64,000 nucleotides of DNA from Marinifilum sp. D737 (lineage in GTDB: Bacteria; Bacteroidota; Bacteroidia; Bacteroidales; Marinifilaceae): positions 84,548 through 148,547 of the forward strand of contig NZ_JANQCD010000009.1 of the NCBI RefSeq assembly GCF_026672275.1, given 5' to 3'. Positions 1 through 8,939 of the stretch are shown piece after piece; the stretch's first letter is position 1, and every line of letters begins with the position of its first letter. The notes below the pieces were generated by a model. The model was not told where the DNA came from. It ran no database searches and saw only the letters and a program-made list of their open reading frames with translations. The translations under genes were made by a program, and so were the position numbers.

Positions 1-126
1 TTCTTCTTACTTTCGCATTACTTCTTGCTACTTACAGAATACTTCTTCTTACTTTCACATTACTTCTTGCTACTTTCAGAGTACTTCTTCCTACTTTCAC
101 ATTACTTCTTGCTACTTTAAGCTTCC
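1..126. repeat. 42-bp tandem repeat, three copies
   Basis: Three contiguous 42-bp units (1-42, 43-84, 85-126) differ at only a few positions, mostly in the last 12 bases of each unit. Each unit is itself made of two similar halves built on ACTTCTT-CTACTT. The period is a multiple of three, so the plus strand stays open from the window edge as a 14-residue repeat (FFLLSHYFLLL plus three variable residues) until a TAA at 118-120. The repeat may start before the window. There is no spacer between units. Confidence 0.9.
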
Positions 127-163
127 TTAATGGTTATTCGTGGTGAAAAAAAGATCTGTAAGC

Positions 164-1210
164 TTATCTTCTAAGTAACATTGCTTCAAAAGTTTTTACC
201 AACTTATCGAAATCAGGATAAACCTCTCTCCCATTCTTTATGGTTTGATTTTCCAAAAGTTTTTTCAGTTTGGTTTTTCCTCCTTTATTCAACAAAAACT
301 CAATAAAAGCAGCTCCAACCGGATAACTTAAGTTGCGCTCGTACCTGGTAGGTTGCTCCCACAATTCAAGAAGAGAAAATTTCTCTTTTGGCACTCGTTT
401 TCTAGCAATGGTAAAAAGATTTTTTTCCATGGTATCGAAATATACCGCCAAACCTTTATCCAATAACATACTTTTAGACCTTGGTTTTAATACCATCTTG
501 GTTAGCATATGGCACAATTCATAATCCTTTTCCTGCTGATCCCAAACATTTACAGTACACAGATCTGAATTATAAAATCCCAAAGGTCGATTGAACTTAC
601 GAAAGGCCTCATTCCTATCATGCCAGACAAAAACATCTACTTTTTTAGGAGAATCAACTCCATAAAAAGATGTCATCCTATTATAATTAACTTTTAGGCG
701 CTCCATATAAGCATCGGCATTTTGCAATTTTTGCTTGTCCTGAAAATGAAATCTTATTTTCTCTGATTCTATAACTTCCCAAGTTTGATAATAAACTCCT
801 GTTTGAAACAAATTTAAATATCGGTATGCATATTTACTTGCCTCCTTGGAAGTTCTGCCATTCTGACACTCTTTTAGATAAGTAATCGCTTTTTGTTTAT
901 CGCCGGTTATAAAATAACATTTGGCCAAATAAGCCTTACTAAGAGCCTTAATTTCTTCGCTGGCAGAATCGCTTAACATCGATTTTTCGAGGTACGGAAT
1001 GGCCTTGGTAAACTGCTTTGAATTGGTATAAGCTCTTCCTAATATCGAATTTAAATCAGGATCAGAATCATTTTCTATCAATAAAGTTTGAGCTTTCTCT
1101 ATCAACTGATCGTATTTCCCTTTTGAATACAATTTTTTCAATTCTTTATTCTGACTCATTGAACTAAACTGCATCAGAACTAAAATTAGGGCTAGTAGAA
1201 TTTTATTCAT
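164..1210 (-). CDS. Secreted TPR protein with degenerate peptidase MA-like domain
   Basis: A 348-residue protein when started at the Met that opens a clear signal peptide (MNKILLALILVLMQFSSMSQ). A longer in-frame start at 1366 would put a charged extension before that signal and would overlap the terminator at 1341-1369, so I reject it. Residues 25-130 look like TPR-type helical repeats. Residues 145-348 resemble the gluzincin peptidase MA-like fold: a YELCH sequence (230-234) sits where HExxH is expected, and DKGLAVYF (251-258) where W-x-x-EGxA is expected. The first zinc His is Tyr and the distal Glu is Lys, so it is probably not a working protease. It is read alone on the minus strand. Role unknown; perhaps a binding scaffold in the periplasm. 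Confidence 0.65.
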   Translation of the reverse strand: MNKILLALILVLMQFSSMSQNKELKKLYSKGKYDQLIEKAQTLLIENDSDPDLNSILGRAYTNSKQFTKAIPYLEKSMLSDSASEEIKALSKAYLAKCYFITGDKQKAITYLKECQNGRTSKEASKYAYRYLNLFQTGVYYQTWEVIESEKIRFHFQDKQKLQNADAYMERLKVNYNRMTSFYGVDSPKKVDVFVWHDRNEAFRKFNRPLGFYNSDLCTVNVWDQQEKDYELCHMLTKMVLKPRSKSMLLDKGLAVYFDTMEKNLFTIARKRVPKEKFSLLELWEQPTRYERNLSYPVGAAFIEFLLNKGGKTKLKKLLENQTIKNGREVYPDFDKLVKTFEAMLLRR

Positions 1211-1340
1211 GGTACTAAGTTTTAAGGCTTGACAATTTAACGGATTATTTTGATTGATAAAATAGCCATTAATTGTTTTTCGCCTTCTTTGATCAATTAT
1301 CGTTCCAAATGAAACTTCCTGACATTTTATGAAGTTGTAT

Positions 1341-1369
1341 AAAAAAAGGTGCTGAAAAATCAGCACCTC
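1341..1369 (-). terminator. Rho-independent terminator
   Basis: Perfect 8-9 bp stem (ggtgctga/tcagcacc) followed on the minus strand by a run of seven T. It lies directly after the stop of the PepSY-TM gene and separates that pair from the TPR protein gene downstream. Confidence 0.85.
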
Positions 1370-1375
1370 ATATTT

Positions 1376-1921
1376 TTATAGGAAAAATAAGAAAGGGAGG
1401 ATAATACCTATGGCTATTAACCACTTTCCTCTTCCTGTAATGCCCTTTTTACCAGGAACCATAAACATGCCTGAGAGTGCAAATAAAAGCATGGCTACAG
1501 CAAAAATATCAGCCATAAGAGTCCAGCCTTTTTTGCTATTGTAATGAAGTTTATTCATAAAATAAACCCATTGTTTTCTCTCATACAATTCAAATTCCAG
1601 CTCTCCACTCATTGGATTATATTTACCTAAACCACCTTTTAAATAAACATCGTAGTTTTGCGAATTCGGAATAATTCTATTCAAATGATAATTCGAAAAA
1701 TTACTTCCCCAATACGTTTTAAGTTGATCTGGACTTAAATTTGCTTCCAGTTTATAATTCTGTTTAACAGTTCGGTAAGCTGGATCTTCTCCATTTTTTT
1801 TATGATTCAAGATAATTCCAGAAACCGCATAAATAATTGTTATTCCTACGAAAAAATAGCCCAAATCTCTATGAATCAAACGGAGCCATTTTCTCCAAAA
1901 TTTTTTACTCCACAATTTCAT
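1376..1921 (-). CDS. PepSY-associated transmembrane protein
   Basis: 181 residues. The N-terminus carries the family signature HRDLGYFFVGITIIYAVSG (about 17-36), a conserved His-Arg at the membrane face followed by a transmembrane helix and NHKKNG. The middle is a periplasmic-type soluble stretch. Two hydrophobic segments lie near the C-terminus (about 135-155 and 163-181). Proteins of this family in Bacteroidota often accompany iron or heme uptake or act in ferric reductase-like membrane systems, but no redox motif beyond His is evident here. It overlaps the upstream lipoprotein gene by 17 bp, so the two are translated from one transcript and probably work together. Exact substrate unknown. 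Confidence 0.75.
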   Translation of the reverse strand: MKLWSKKFWRKWLRLIHRDLGYFFVGITIIYAVSGIILNHKKNGEDPAYRTVKQNYKLEANLSPDQLKTYWGSNFSNYHLNRIIPNSQNYDVYLKGGLGKYNPMSGELEFELYERKQWVYFMNKLHYNSKKGWTLMADIFAVAMLLFALSGMFMVPGKKGITGRGKWLIAIGIILPFLFFL

Positions 1922-2429
1922 AAGCTGTTCCGTCTACATAGTAGATTGCATAATAATCTTTGTTATTTTCTTTCATCCAGTCACGCATTTCCTTAATGTT
2001 GGCCATTTCGGAGCTGCAATGTTCTCCTTTTTCCTCATCAACATGTTTTGCTTTCACATCAGCTTCCCATTTGTCGATATAGTCTGTATCCAATCTCTTT
2101 TCTCGTAAAGTTCCTGTTACAATCAGGTCGTTTCCTGCAAGTTCTTTGGTAAACCCTTCCAATTTACCAGTTGCTTCAACTCTAATCGATAATTTTCCAT
2201 CAGCAGTTTTTAAAATACAACGTTTTCCTGAGTGGGCACAAACATGATTTACAGTGCCTTGAAAGTAAACTTCCTTGCCAACATTATCGGCAGCTGTTTG
2301 CATTACTTGCTCAATTGATAAAGCAGCATGTTTGATCTGAGCAACTTCTTTCTTTTCAGTCTTTTCCTTTTGAACTGAATTACATGACAACATCAAAATG
2401 CACATTGCCAATAAACTTAAGTATTTCAT
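1905..2429 (-). CDS. OB-fold lipoprotein
   Basis: 174 residues with a lipoprotein signal: a hydrophobic N-terminus ending in the lipobox LMLSC, with Cys16 as the lipidated residue. Residues 40-130 read as a small beta-barrel (OB-fold) domain of the nucleic-acid-binding-like or DUF4920 type: KEVYFQGTV, then a C-A-H-x3-C cluster (VCAHSGKRC), then GKLSIRVEA and LIVTGTLREKR. The Cys/His cluster could hold a metal or heme-iron ligand, but this is inference. It is the first gene of a two-gene unit with the PepSY-TM protein, overlapping by 17 bp. It likely acts at the outer face of the inner membrane or in the outer membrane. Function not known. Confidence 0.6.
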   Translation of the reverse strand: MKYLSLLAMCILMLSCNSVQKEKTEKKEVAQIKHAALSIEQVMQTAADNVGKEVYFQGTVNHVCAHSGKRCILKTADGKLSIRVEATGKLEGFTKELAGNDLIVTGTLREKRLDTDYIDKWEADVKAKHVDEEKGEHCSSEMANIKEMRDWMKENNKDYYAIYYVDGTAYEIVE

Positions 2430-2733
2430 CTTTTTAGGATTTAGGATTAATTAGTTGTTTGATTTTGTTTATTTATAACAAACCTATTGCATATCTAAAC
2501 ATTATCCAAACCCTATAACATTTTATTAACAAAATAACAGTTGTTTCTCAACGTTTTTTTCCCAATCCAATCTAAAGAAGAAGACATTTTTTTAACTTGC
2601 ACTAAAATTCACGGAAAAATATCATTTATTCACACATAAAAAGTAACCATTCACTAGAAAAACCGTAACATCACCGAGATTTAAAAAATAAAATCTCTTT
2701 TTAACACTTAAAACTCAAATACACAAAGATATT
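2430..2733. other. Divergent intergenic region
   Basis: 304 bp between the minus-strand lipoprotein and the plus-strand kinase operon. It should hold the promoters for both. I see no clear TAnnTTTG box for the kinase. The only structured element is the terminator-like hairpin at 2676-2702. Confidence 0.5.
2676..2702 (+). promoter_or_regulatory. Terminator-like hairpin in kinase operon leader
   Basis: Seven-bp inverted repeat (gagattt/aaatctc) followed by five T, 31 bp before the kinase start codon. No plus-strand gene ends here because the region is divergent, so if the hairpin is real it lies in the 5' leader and could attenuate the signalling operon. The stem is AT-rich and weak. Confidence 0.35.
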
Positions 2734-5700
2734 ATGCATTTTATCATCAAAAAGTTTAGAGATTGGAGTATAAAATCCAAACTTCTACTTTTAACGATTT
2801 TAACTTTATTAAGTATTTTGGTACTAAGCTTAACATCAAGTTTCTTTTTTAGCACCAGTAGAACTCTAAGTATCATGATTAATGGCTTACGAGTACATGA
2901 AAGTCTATTGCAATCTGGTGTTGATAATTTCTACAATTACCAACTCACCAAAGAGCCTAAATATCGTGAACAATCAGCTTTTTATATTGATCGCTCTAAC
3001 GAATTGGTTAATAATCTGCTAAAACTGCGAGAAGATTATAAAACAAAAAAAAATCATGAAATCGCAAACTATTTTTTTGATGGATTTCCGGAAGTTTTTA
3101 ATCATGAATATGCAAATGCAGAGCTACTTGTATCAAGATTCAGATTATTGAATTCACTGAAAAGTGAAGAAATGGACAATTCCAGAACTCTTTCTCAAAA
3201 AGCTATGGAATTAACTGAACAAATTAAAAATCAACTCTTAAAAAACGACGTTGAAATTGATATAAATAGCTTACAAGCAAATATAGAGTTTATACAAAAT
3301 CATTATGCAAATATTAGTCTTGAAGTAAATTCCCTATCTCATAAAATTAATTCTGCATTAATATGGGCAATTCTATTTATTTCCATTTCTATTAGTGTTT
3401 TATTCCTGATCCTATCGCGTTACATTTCCAGATCAATTTCAATGCCTGTCAAAGAAATGGTTGACAATTTCCAACAAATTGCTAAAGGAAACTATCGCCA
3501 ACCTTTAAATATTAAAACTCAAGATGAAATCGGTTCCTTAGCAAAATCATTCAGAAGCATTCAGACTGATTTTCAGAATGTTGTTTCTTACACTAGAAAA
3601 GTAGCCAATGGAGACTTGGGCATCAGCTTAATTCCAAAATCAAAAGAGGATGAACTATCAGTTTCATTGAATCAGATGGTAAAAACTCTAAAACATTCCA
3701 AGGCACAAAACGATGAAACCTTATGGTTCAGATCTGGTGTGAACAACTTAAACGATGAGTTACAAGGTGATCATGAATTAAATGAAGTAGCAAGTAAAGC
3801 ATTACAGTATATGACAGCTTTCTTAAGAGCTGAATTAGGTGCAATTTATATCTATAAGGAAGATCAAGAAAGTCTATGCCTAGCAGCTTCTGTTGGAATT
3901 CCTGATAAAAATCAATACAAAAACATTAGGATTGGACATGGTTTAATTGGACAAACTGCAGCAACACATAAATTTGGTCATATTAAAGATGTTCCCGCTG
4001 ATTACTTTTCAATTTTCTCAGGAACCGGAGAAATGATGCCAAGCAATATTGTTCTAGTACCTTTGGTATATGATAATGCGTTGTGGGGCGTTATGGAGTT
4101 GGCAGCAAGTAAAACCATTACCGATCCGGAAATTGATTTTATAAAGGCGGTAAAAGATAGTATTACAGTTAAAATTGCTTCAACTCTTGCACGTATTAAG
4201 CTTGAAACATTATTAAAAACAACGCAAGAACAAGCTAGTGAACTTCAGGTTCAGCAAGAAGAACTTCGTGTTGCAAATGAAGAGCTTGCCGAACAAACAA
4301 GTATCTTAACCGAGAACGAGAAGAAATTACAAGTTCAACAAGAAGAATTAAGAGTTGCTAATGAAGAGTTGGAAGAAAGAACCAATCAACTTGAAATTCA
4401 AAAGGAAGAAATTGAACAAAAAAACACTGGACTTTCGCTTGCACACGAAAAACTGGAAACCAAAGCTCGAGAACTTGAACAGGCTAGTCAATACAAGTCA
4501 GATTTTCTGGCCAATATGTCACATGAATTGCGCACACCGCTTAATAGTTTGCTGATTTTATCGGGAATGTTGGTGAAAAACAAAAATGGAAATCTTACTC
4601 CTGAAGATATTGAATCAGCTAAAATTATCAATAAGAGTGGTAAAGATTTACTTCAATTGATCAATGAAATTCTAGACTTGTCAAAAATCGAAGCTGGGAA
4701 AATGACCATTGAGATGGAACAGGTTAGTCCTTTTGATATAAAAAGTGAAGTTTTAATGGATTTTAAACATCAGGCTGAAAAGAAAGGACTCGATTTTCAT
4801 GTAAATGTTTCTGATGATTTTCCCAATACAATTGAAACCGATCAACTTCGATTGAGTCAAATTATCAAAAACCTGTTATCCAATGCCTTTAAATTCACTT
4901 CAAAAGGTTCTGTAAGTGTATCTATGCAACGTGTTAATGGTGATTCTAAATTGTGGAGAGATGACCTTAAATCGACCGAAACTTGTTCGATTTGCGTGAT
5001 GGATACTGGCGTAGGTATTCCTCCTGAGAAAAAAGAAGCAATTTTTGAAGCATTCCAACAAGCTGATGGTAGCACCTCAAGAAAATATGGAGGAACAGGT
5101 TTAGGACTTTCTATCTCGAAAGAACTGGCCAGAATGCTTGGTGGTGAAATACACCTGGAAAGTGAAGTGAATAAAGGATCAAGCTTTACTCTTTTTGTTC
5201 CTGTAAAGCAATCCACTAAAACACCAAATATTACTAATCCAATAAAAAAGGAAGTAGAATTAAAAATAGATCACAGTAATGAAGCTGTTGTACTTCCCAA
5301 GTTTATTGACGATGATCGGGATGTGCCTCAAAATGGTGCAAGTGTTGTACTCATCCATCCGAACCAGGAAGAAGCTACAAATTTATATTATCAAATTCAT
5401 AACAACAGTTTCCATGCTTTGGTAGCAGCAAATATTCCTGATGCAATACAGCTTATCGAATCACATCAACCGTCTGCAGTAATTGTTGGCTTAGATCTAC
5501 TAATGGAAAAGGGAGAAGCTGTGCTCGATCCACTAAGATTACATGCCTATGCTTCAAAACTTCCAATGCATATTATTAATCCTGTTGAAGGAATTCTTGA
5601 AAGAAATATCAACGATTTGCCTACTGTTAATGCAACAAATATTACCCAGGTAATCGATAAAATGAAGACTCAATTATTTACCGAATCGCAAAAGATTCTG

Positions 5701-6483
5701 GTAATTGAGGATGATGATGTAACCCGACAATTAATCAAGAGTATTCTTACTCCAACCAATGTTCAAATTGAAGAAACCAATACAGGAAAAGAAGCTCTGG
5801 AATTAATTTCGACTAAAAAATACGATTGCATTGTTTTGGATTTAGGCTTACCAGATATTACCGGGAATGAATTATTAGCAAAACTTACAGAGAATAAAGT
5901 CAAAATTCCTAATACAATTATTTATACCGGAAAAGAGTTAAGTCGTAGCGAGCACCGTGAGTTAAGCAAATACACCAATTCTATAATATTAAAAGGATTA
6001 AAATCGGACGAACGCTTAATGGATGAAGTTAGTTTGTTCTTGTACCAAGTTGCAACAACAGCTCCTGAAAATCCACAAGTTAAAATTACCGAAATTGATG
6101 ATTCCATATTTAAGGGAAAAAAGATACTCGTTGTTGATGACGAAATCAGAAATATTTTTGCCTTAGGCAAGATTCTTGAAGAAAAAGAAATGGATGTTCT
6201 TGAAGCTGAAAATGGTAAAATTGCAGTTGACGTTTTAAAAGAAAACCATAATATCGATTTAGTTTTAATGGATATCATGATGCCGGAAATGGACGGTTAT
6301 GAAGCCATGAATATCATTAGGAAAACTCCCGAAATAAAAGATATACCAATCATTTGTTTAACGGCCAAGGCTATGAAAGAAGATTATCAGAAAGCCATTA
6401 CCTCGGGAGCAAATGATTATTTATCAAAACCTATTGACGAAAACAAATTGTTCTCGATGTTGAAAATTTGGCTTTACAACTAG
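2734..6483 (+). CDS. Membrane hybrid histidine kinase (HAMP-GAF-HisKA-HATPase-REC)
   Basis: 1249 residues. Two transmembrane helices (about 17-40 and 208-229) flank a helical periplasmic sensor. Then come HAMP (about 226-280) with a second HAMP-like stretch, GAF (about 345-490), and a long coiled coil (490-590) holding the repeated QQEELRVANEEL block. HisKA follows with phosphoacceptor His597 in NMSHELRTPLN, then an HATPase domain with N box (KNLLSNAFKFT) and G boxes (DTGVGIP, GTGLGLS). Three receiver modules end the protein. The first (about 865-980) has Gly where Asp is expected (VIVGLDLL) and is degenerate; the next two (from about 988 and 1129) keep the acidic pair and Asp (VLDLGLPD, LMDIMMPEMDG). 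It opens a four-gene operon with a REC-kinase-REC protein, CheR and CheB, so it probably feeds a phosphorelay. Signal unknown. Confidence 0.93.
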   Translation: MHFIIKKFRDWSIKSKLLLLTILTLLSILVLSLTSSFFFSTSRTLSIMINGLRVHESLLQSGVDNFYNYQLTKEPKYREQSAFYIDRSNELVNNLLKLREDYKTKKNHEIANYFFDGFPEVFNHEYANAELLVSRFRLLNSLKSEEMDNSRTLSQKAMELTEQIKNQLLKNDVEIDINSLQANIEFIQNHYANISLEVNSLSHKINSALIWAILFISISISVLFLILSRYISRSISMPVKEMVDNFQQIAKGNYRQPLNIKTQDEIGSLAKSFRSIQTDFQNVVSYTRKVANGDLGISLIPKSKEDELSVSLNQMVKTLKHSKAQNDETLWFRSGVNNLNDELQGDHELNEVASKALQYMTAFLRAELGAIYIYKEDQESLCLAASVGIPDKNQYKNIRIGHGLIGQTAATHKFGHIKDVPADYFSIFSGTGEMMPSNIVLVPLVYDNALWGVMELAASKTITDPEIDFIKAVKDSITVKIASTLARIKLETLLKTTQEQASELQVQQEELRVANEELAEQTSILTENEKKLQVQQEELRVANEELEERTNQLEIQKEEIEQKNTGLSLAHEKLETKARELEQASQYKSDFLANMSHELRTPLNSLLILSGMLVKNKNGNLTPEDIESAKIINKSGKDLLQLINEILDLSKIEAGKMTIEMEQVSPFDIKSEVLMDFKHQAEKKGLDFHVNVSDDFPNTIETDQLRLSQIIKNLLSNAFKFTSKGSVSVSMQRVNGDSKLWRDDLKSTETCSICVMDTGVGIPPEKKEAIFEAFQQADGSTSRKYGGTGLGLSISKELARMLGGEIHLESEVNKGSSFTLFVPVKQSTKTPNITNPIKKEVELKIDHSNEAVVLPKFIDDDRDVPQNGASVVLIHPNQEEATNLYYQIHNNSFHALVAANIPDAIQLIESHQPSAVIVGLDLLMEKGEAVLDPLRLHAYASKLPMHIINPVEGILERNINDLPTVNATNITQVIDKMKTQLFTESQKILVIEDDDVTRQLIKSILTPTNVQIEETNTGKEALELISTKKYDCIVLDLGLPDITGNELLAKLTENKVKIPNTIIYTGKELSRSEHRELSKYTNSIILKGLKSDERLMDEVSLFLYQVATTAPENPQVKITEIDDSIFKGKKILVVDDEIRNIFALGKILEEKEMDVLEAENGKIAVDVLKENHNIDLVLMDIMMPEMDGYEAMNIIRKTPEIKDIPIICLTAKAMKEDYQKAITSGANDYLSKPIDENKLFSMLKIWLYN

Positions 6484-6500
6484 AAAGAATTAAAAAACAA

Positions 6501-8093
6501 ATGAAAAAAGATAAAATATTAATCGTAGATGATAAAATTGAAAACCTGGTAAGTTTAGAAAGGGTTTTAAGCGATTTTGACGTTGAGTTTGTAAGAGCTG
6601 AATCGGGAGAAGCAGCCTTGAAACAAACACTCAAAGAAGAATTCGCCATGGCCATTCTCGATGTCCAAATGCCTGGTATGGATGGGTACGAAACACTTGA
6701 ATTTATGCGTCAGCGTAAAAAAACGAAGTACCTTCCTGTTATTTTTGTTTCAGCCATTCATCAAAGCGATTTGCATATTATTAAAGGCATTGAAACTGGC
6801 GCTGTTGATTTTATTCCAAAACCCATTATTCCTGAAATTTTACAAGGAAAGGTGAAAGTATTTCTTGATCTGTACCGACAGAGAAAAGAGCTTGACACTT
6901 TATTGGAATACCTGGAAAGAAAGAATGAAGAATTAATTATTGAAAAACAAAAAGCAGAAGAAGCAACAAATGCCAAGTCGTTATTCTTAGCCAATATGTC
7001 TCACGAAATTCGCTCTCCAATGAATGGTATGTTGGGCTTATCGAGACTCTTATTGGATTCTGAGTTGAACGACGAACAAAAAGACATGTTGAAAGTAATG
7101 ACAACATCGGGAGAAAATCTTTTGCAAATTATTAATGACATTCTGGATTACTCGAAAATTGAAGCCGGACAAATCGAAATTGAAAATATTGCATTCGATA
7201 TTAAACAACTAACTGACACCATCTATCACCTACTTAACTTTAAGGCGATTGAAAAGGGCATAACATTTAATATTGAAATCGATAAAGACATACCAGAAAA
7301 TTTATTAGGAGATTCATTTAGACTCAATCAAATATTAATGAACCTTGCAAATAATGCAATCAAATTTACACATAAAGGTTCAGTTCTATTATCAATAAAG
7401 TGTCTTGAGAAAAACAATCAATACGTATCTTTGTTTTTTACTATAAAAGATACTGGAATAGGTATTTCAAAAGACGCACAGAAAAAACTATTTAAAGAAT
7501 TTACTCAATCTGACAGTTCAACAACCAGACAGTATGGAGGCACCGGACTAGGCTTAGCAATTTCGAAAAATTTAACCAACCTTATGGGGGGTAAAATCAA
7601 TTTGGAAAGTGAGCCAGGTGTTGGATCGGAGTTTATGTTTGAACTAAAATTTGGATATAAAGAGAAGGAGGCGGATATGTTTAATAATGAAAACGTGGAA
7701 ATTCCAAGACAATTATCAATTCTTGTAGCAGAAGACAACCCTATTAACCAAAAAGTAGCTGTTCTTACTTTGCGTCATATGGGCCTACAGTGTGATGTAG
7801 CAAAAAATGGCTTGGAAGCATTTGAGATGCAAAAAGAAAACAACTACCAGGTAATTTTAATGGATATGCAAATGCCTGTTTTAGATGGCCTAAATGCTAC
7901 TCAAAAAATTCGAAGCTATGAAGCAGATCATCCAGAAGTTGATAAGGCTTTTATTATTGCATTAACAGCAAATGCTTTTGTGGAAGACAAACAAACCTGT
8001 ATGGATGCTGGAATGAATGATTTTATTAGTAAACCATTCAAAGAGGAAGCTTTAAGAAAAATTCTAAGCCAAATTACCAAAAGTATAGCCTAG
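6501..8093 (+). CDS. REC-HisKA-HATPase-REC hybrid kinase (soluble)
   Basis: 530 residues from the ATG 17 bp after the upstream stop. An earlier in-frame start inside the previous gene would only add a short tail before the receiver domain, so I prefer MKKDKILIVDD. The N-terminal receiver (1-120) has Asp in AILDVQMPGMDG. A short coiled linker leads to HisKA with His168 (NMSHEIRSPMN). The HATPase domain follows with NLANNAIKFTH, DTGIGIS and GTGLGLAIS. The C-terminal receiver has ILVAEDNPINQ and LMDMQMPVLDG. No membrane segment is present. This architecture suits an intermediate in a multistep phosphorelay downstream of the membrane kinase encoded just upstream. It is followed after 3 bp by cheR. 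Confidence 0.93.
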   Translation: MKKDKILIVDDKIENLVSLERVLSDFDVEFVRAESGEAALKQTLKEEFAMAILDVQMPGMDGYETLEFMRQRKKTKYLPVIFVSAIHQSDLHIIKGIETGAVDFIPKPIIPEILQGKVKVFLDLYRQRKELDTLLEYLERKNEELIIEKQKAEEATNAKSLFLANMSHEIRSPMNGMLGLSRLLLDSELNDEQKDMLKVMTTSGENLLQIINDILDYSKIEAGQIEIENIAFDIKQLTDTIYHLLNFKAIEKGITFNIEIDKDIPENLLGDSFRLNQILMNLANNAIKFTHKGSVLLSIKCLEKNNQYVSLFFTIKDTGIGISKDAQKKLFKEFTQSDSSTTRQYGGTGLGLAISKNLTNLMGGKINLESEPGVGSEFMFELKFGYKEKEADMFNNENVEIPRQLSILVAEDNPINQKVAVLTLRHMGLQCDVAKNGLEAFEMQKENNYQVILMDMQMPVLDGLNATQKIRSYEADHPEVDKAFIIALTANAFVEDKQTCMDAGMNDFISKPFKEEALRKILSQITKSIA

Positions 8094-8096
8094 AAA

Positions 8097-8939
8097 ATGG
8101 AACAAAACAAGTCTTCGGTAATTGATAATATCGATATAGAAATTCCCTTGTTTCTCGAAGCTGTGTTTCAAAAATACAGCTACGACTTCAGGGATTATTC
8201 TAAAGCTCATGTAAAGCGCAGATTATTGCACAGAATGTCTGTTGGTCGCTTTACATCCATTTCGCAAATGCAAGAAAAAGTGCTTCGTGATAAAGCTTTT
8301 TTTATTGATTTATTGGAAGATTTGTCGATTAATGTAACTGAAATGTTTCGCGATCCGGATTTTTACAAATCCTTTCGCGAAAATGTTGTGCCAACTCTTA
8401 AAACCTATCCTTTTATTAAAATATGGCATGCTGGCTGCTCAACAGGCGAAGAAGTATACTCGCTTGCCATTCTGTTAAAAGAAGAGGGTTTATTGGACAG
8501 ATGCCAGGTTTATGCTACTGACTTCAATCGTAAAGTGCTTGAAATCGCCAAACATGGAATCTATAAAACCCAGGAATTGGATAAATTTCAGCGCAACTAT
8601 ATTAAATCTGGTGGTAAAGAAAAACTATCCAGTTACTACACCTTAAAATATGGTTCCATAAAGTTTGACCAGGCACTTTCGAAACATGTGGTTTTTGCAG
8701 ATCACAATCTGGTTACAGATCATGTATTTGCCGAGGTAAATTTAATTTTATGCCGTAATGTTTTGATTTACTTCAACCGGGAGTTACAAAACAAAGTCAT
8801 AAACCTTTTTCATGAAAGTTTGATTCATAGCGGTCACCTTTGTTTGGGATCGAAAGAATCGCTTCGTTTTACACAACACGAGCACAGCTTTGTAGATATT
8901 GATTCCAAGCAAAAAATCTTTAAAAAGAAAATTGGTTGA
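8097..8939 (+). CDS. cheR: CheR-type protein-glutamate methyltransferase
   Basis: 280 residues. The N-terminal helical domain (1-80) contains an Arg-rich stretch (HVKRRLLHRM) like the substrate-binding helix of CheR. The SAM-binding domain follows with WHAGCSTGEEVYSLAILL (G-x-S-x-GEE), the acidic ATDFNRKVLEIA, and LCRNVLIYFNRELQ. The family methylates glutamates on chemoreceptors with S-adenosylmethionine. No methyl-accepting protein or flagellar/gliding gene is nearby. The gene sits between a phosphorelay kinase and cheB, so it more likely adjusts a kinase input than classical chemotaxis. Its stop overlaps the start of cheB by one base. Confidence 0.9.
   Translation: MEQNKSSVIDNIDIEIPLFLEAVFQKYSYDFRDYSKAHVKRRLLHRMSVGRFTSISQMQEKVLRDKAFFIDLLEDLSINVTEMFRDPDFYKSFRENVVPTLKTYPFIKIWHAGCSTGEEVYSLAILLKEEGLLDRCQVYATDFNRKVLEIAKHGIYKTQELDKFQRNYIKSGGKEKLSSYYTLKYGSIKFDQALSKHVVFADHNLVTDHVFAEVNLILCRNVLIYFNRELQNKVINLFHESLIHSGHLCLGSKESLRFTQHEHSFVDIDSKQKIFKKKIG

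Noticed and set aside
1..126. Possible CRISPR array
   Set aside because: The units are contiguous with no spacers, and no cas gene is present.
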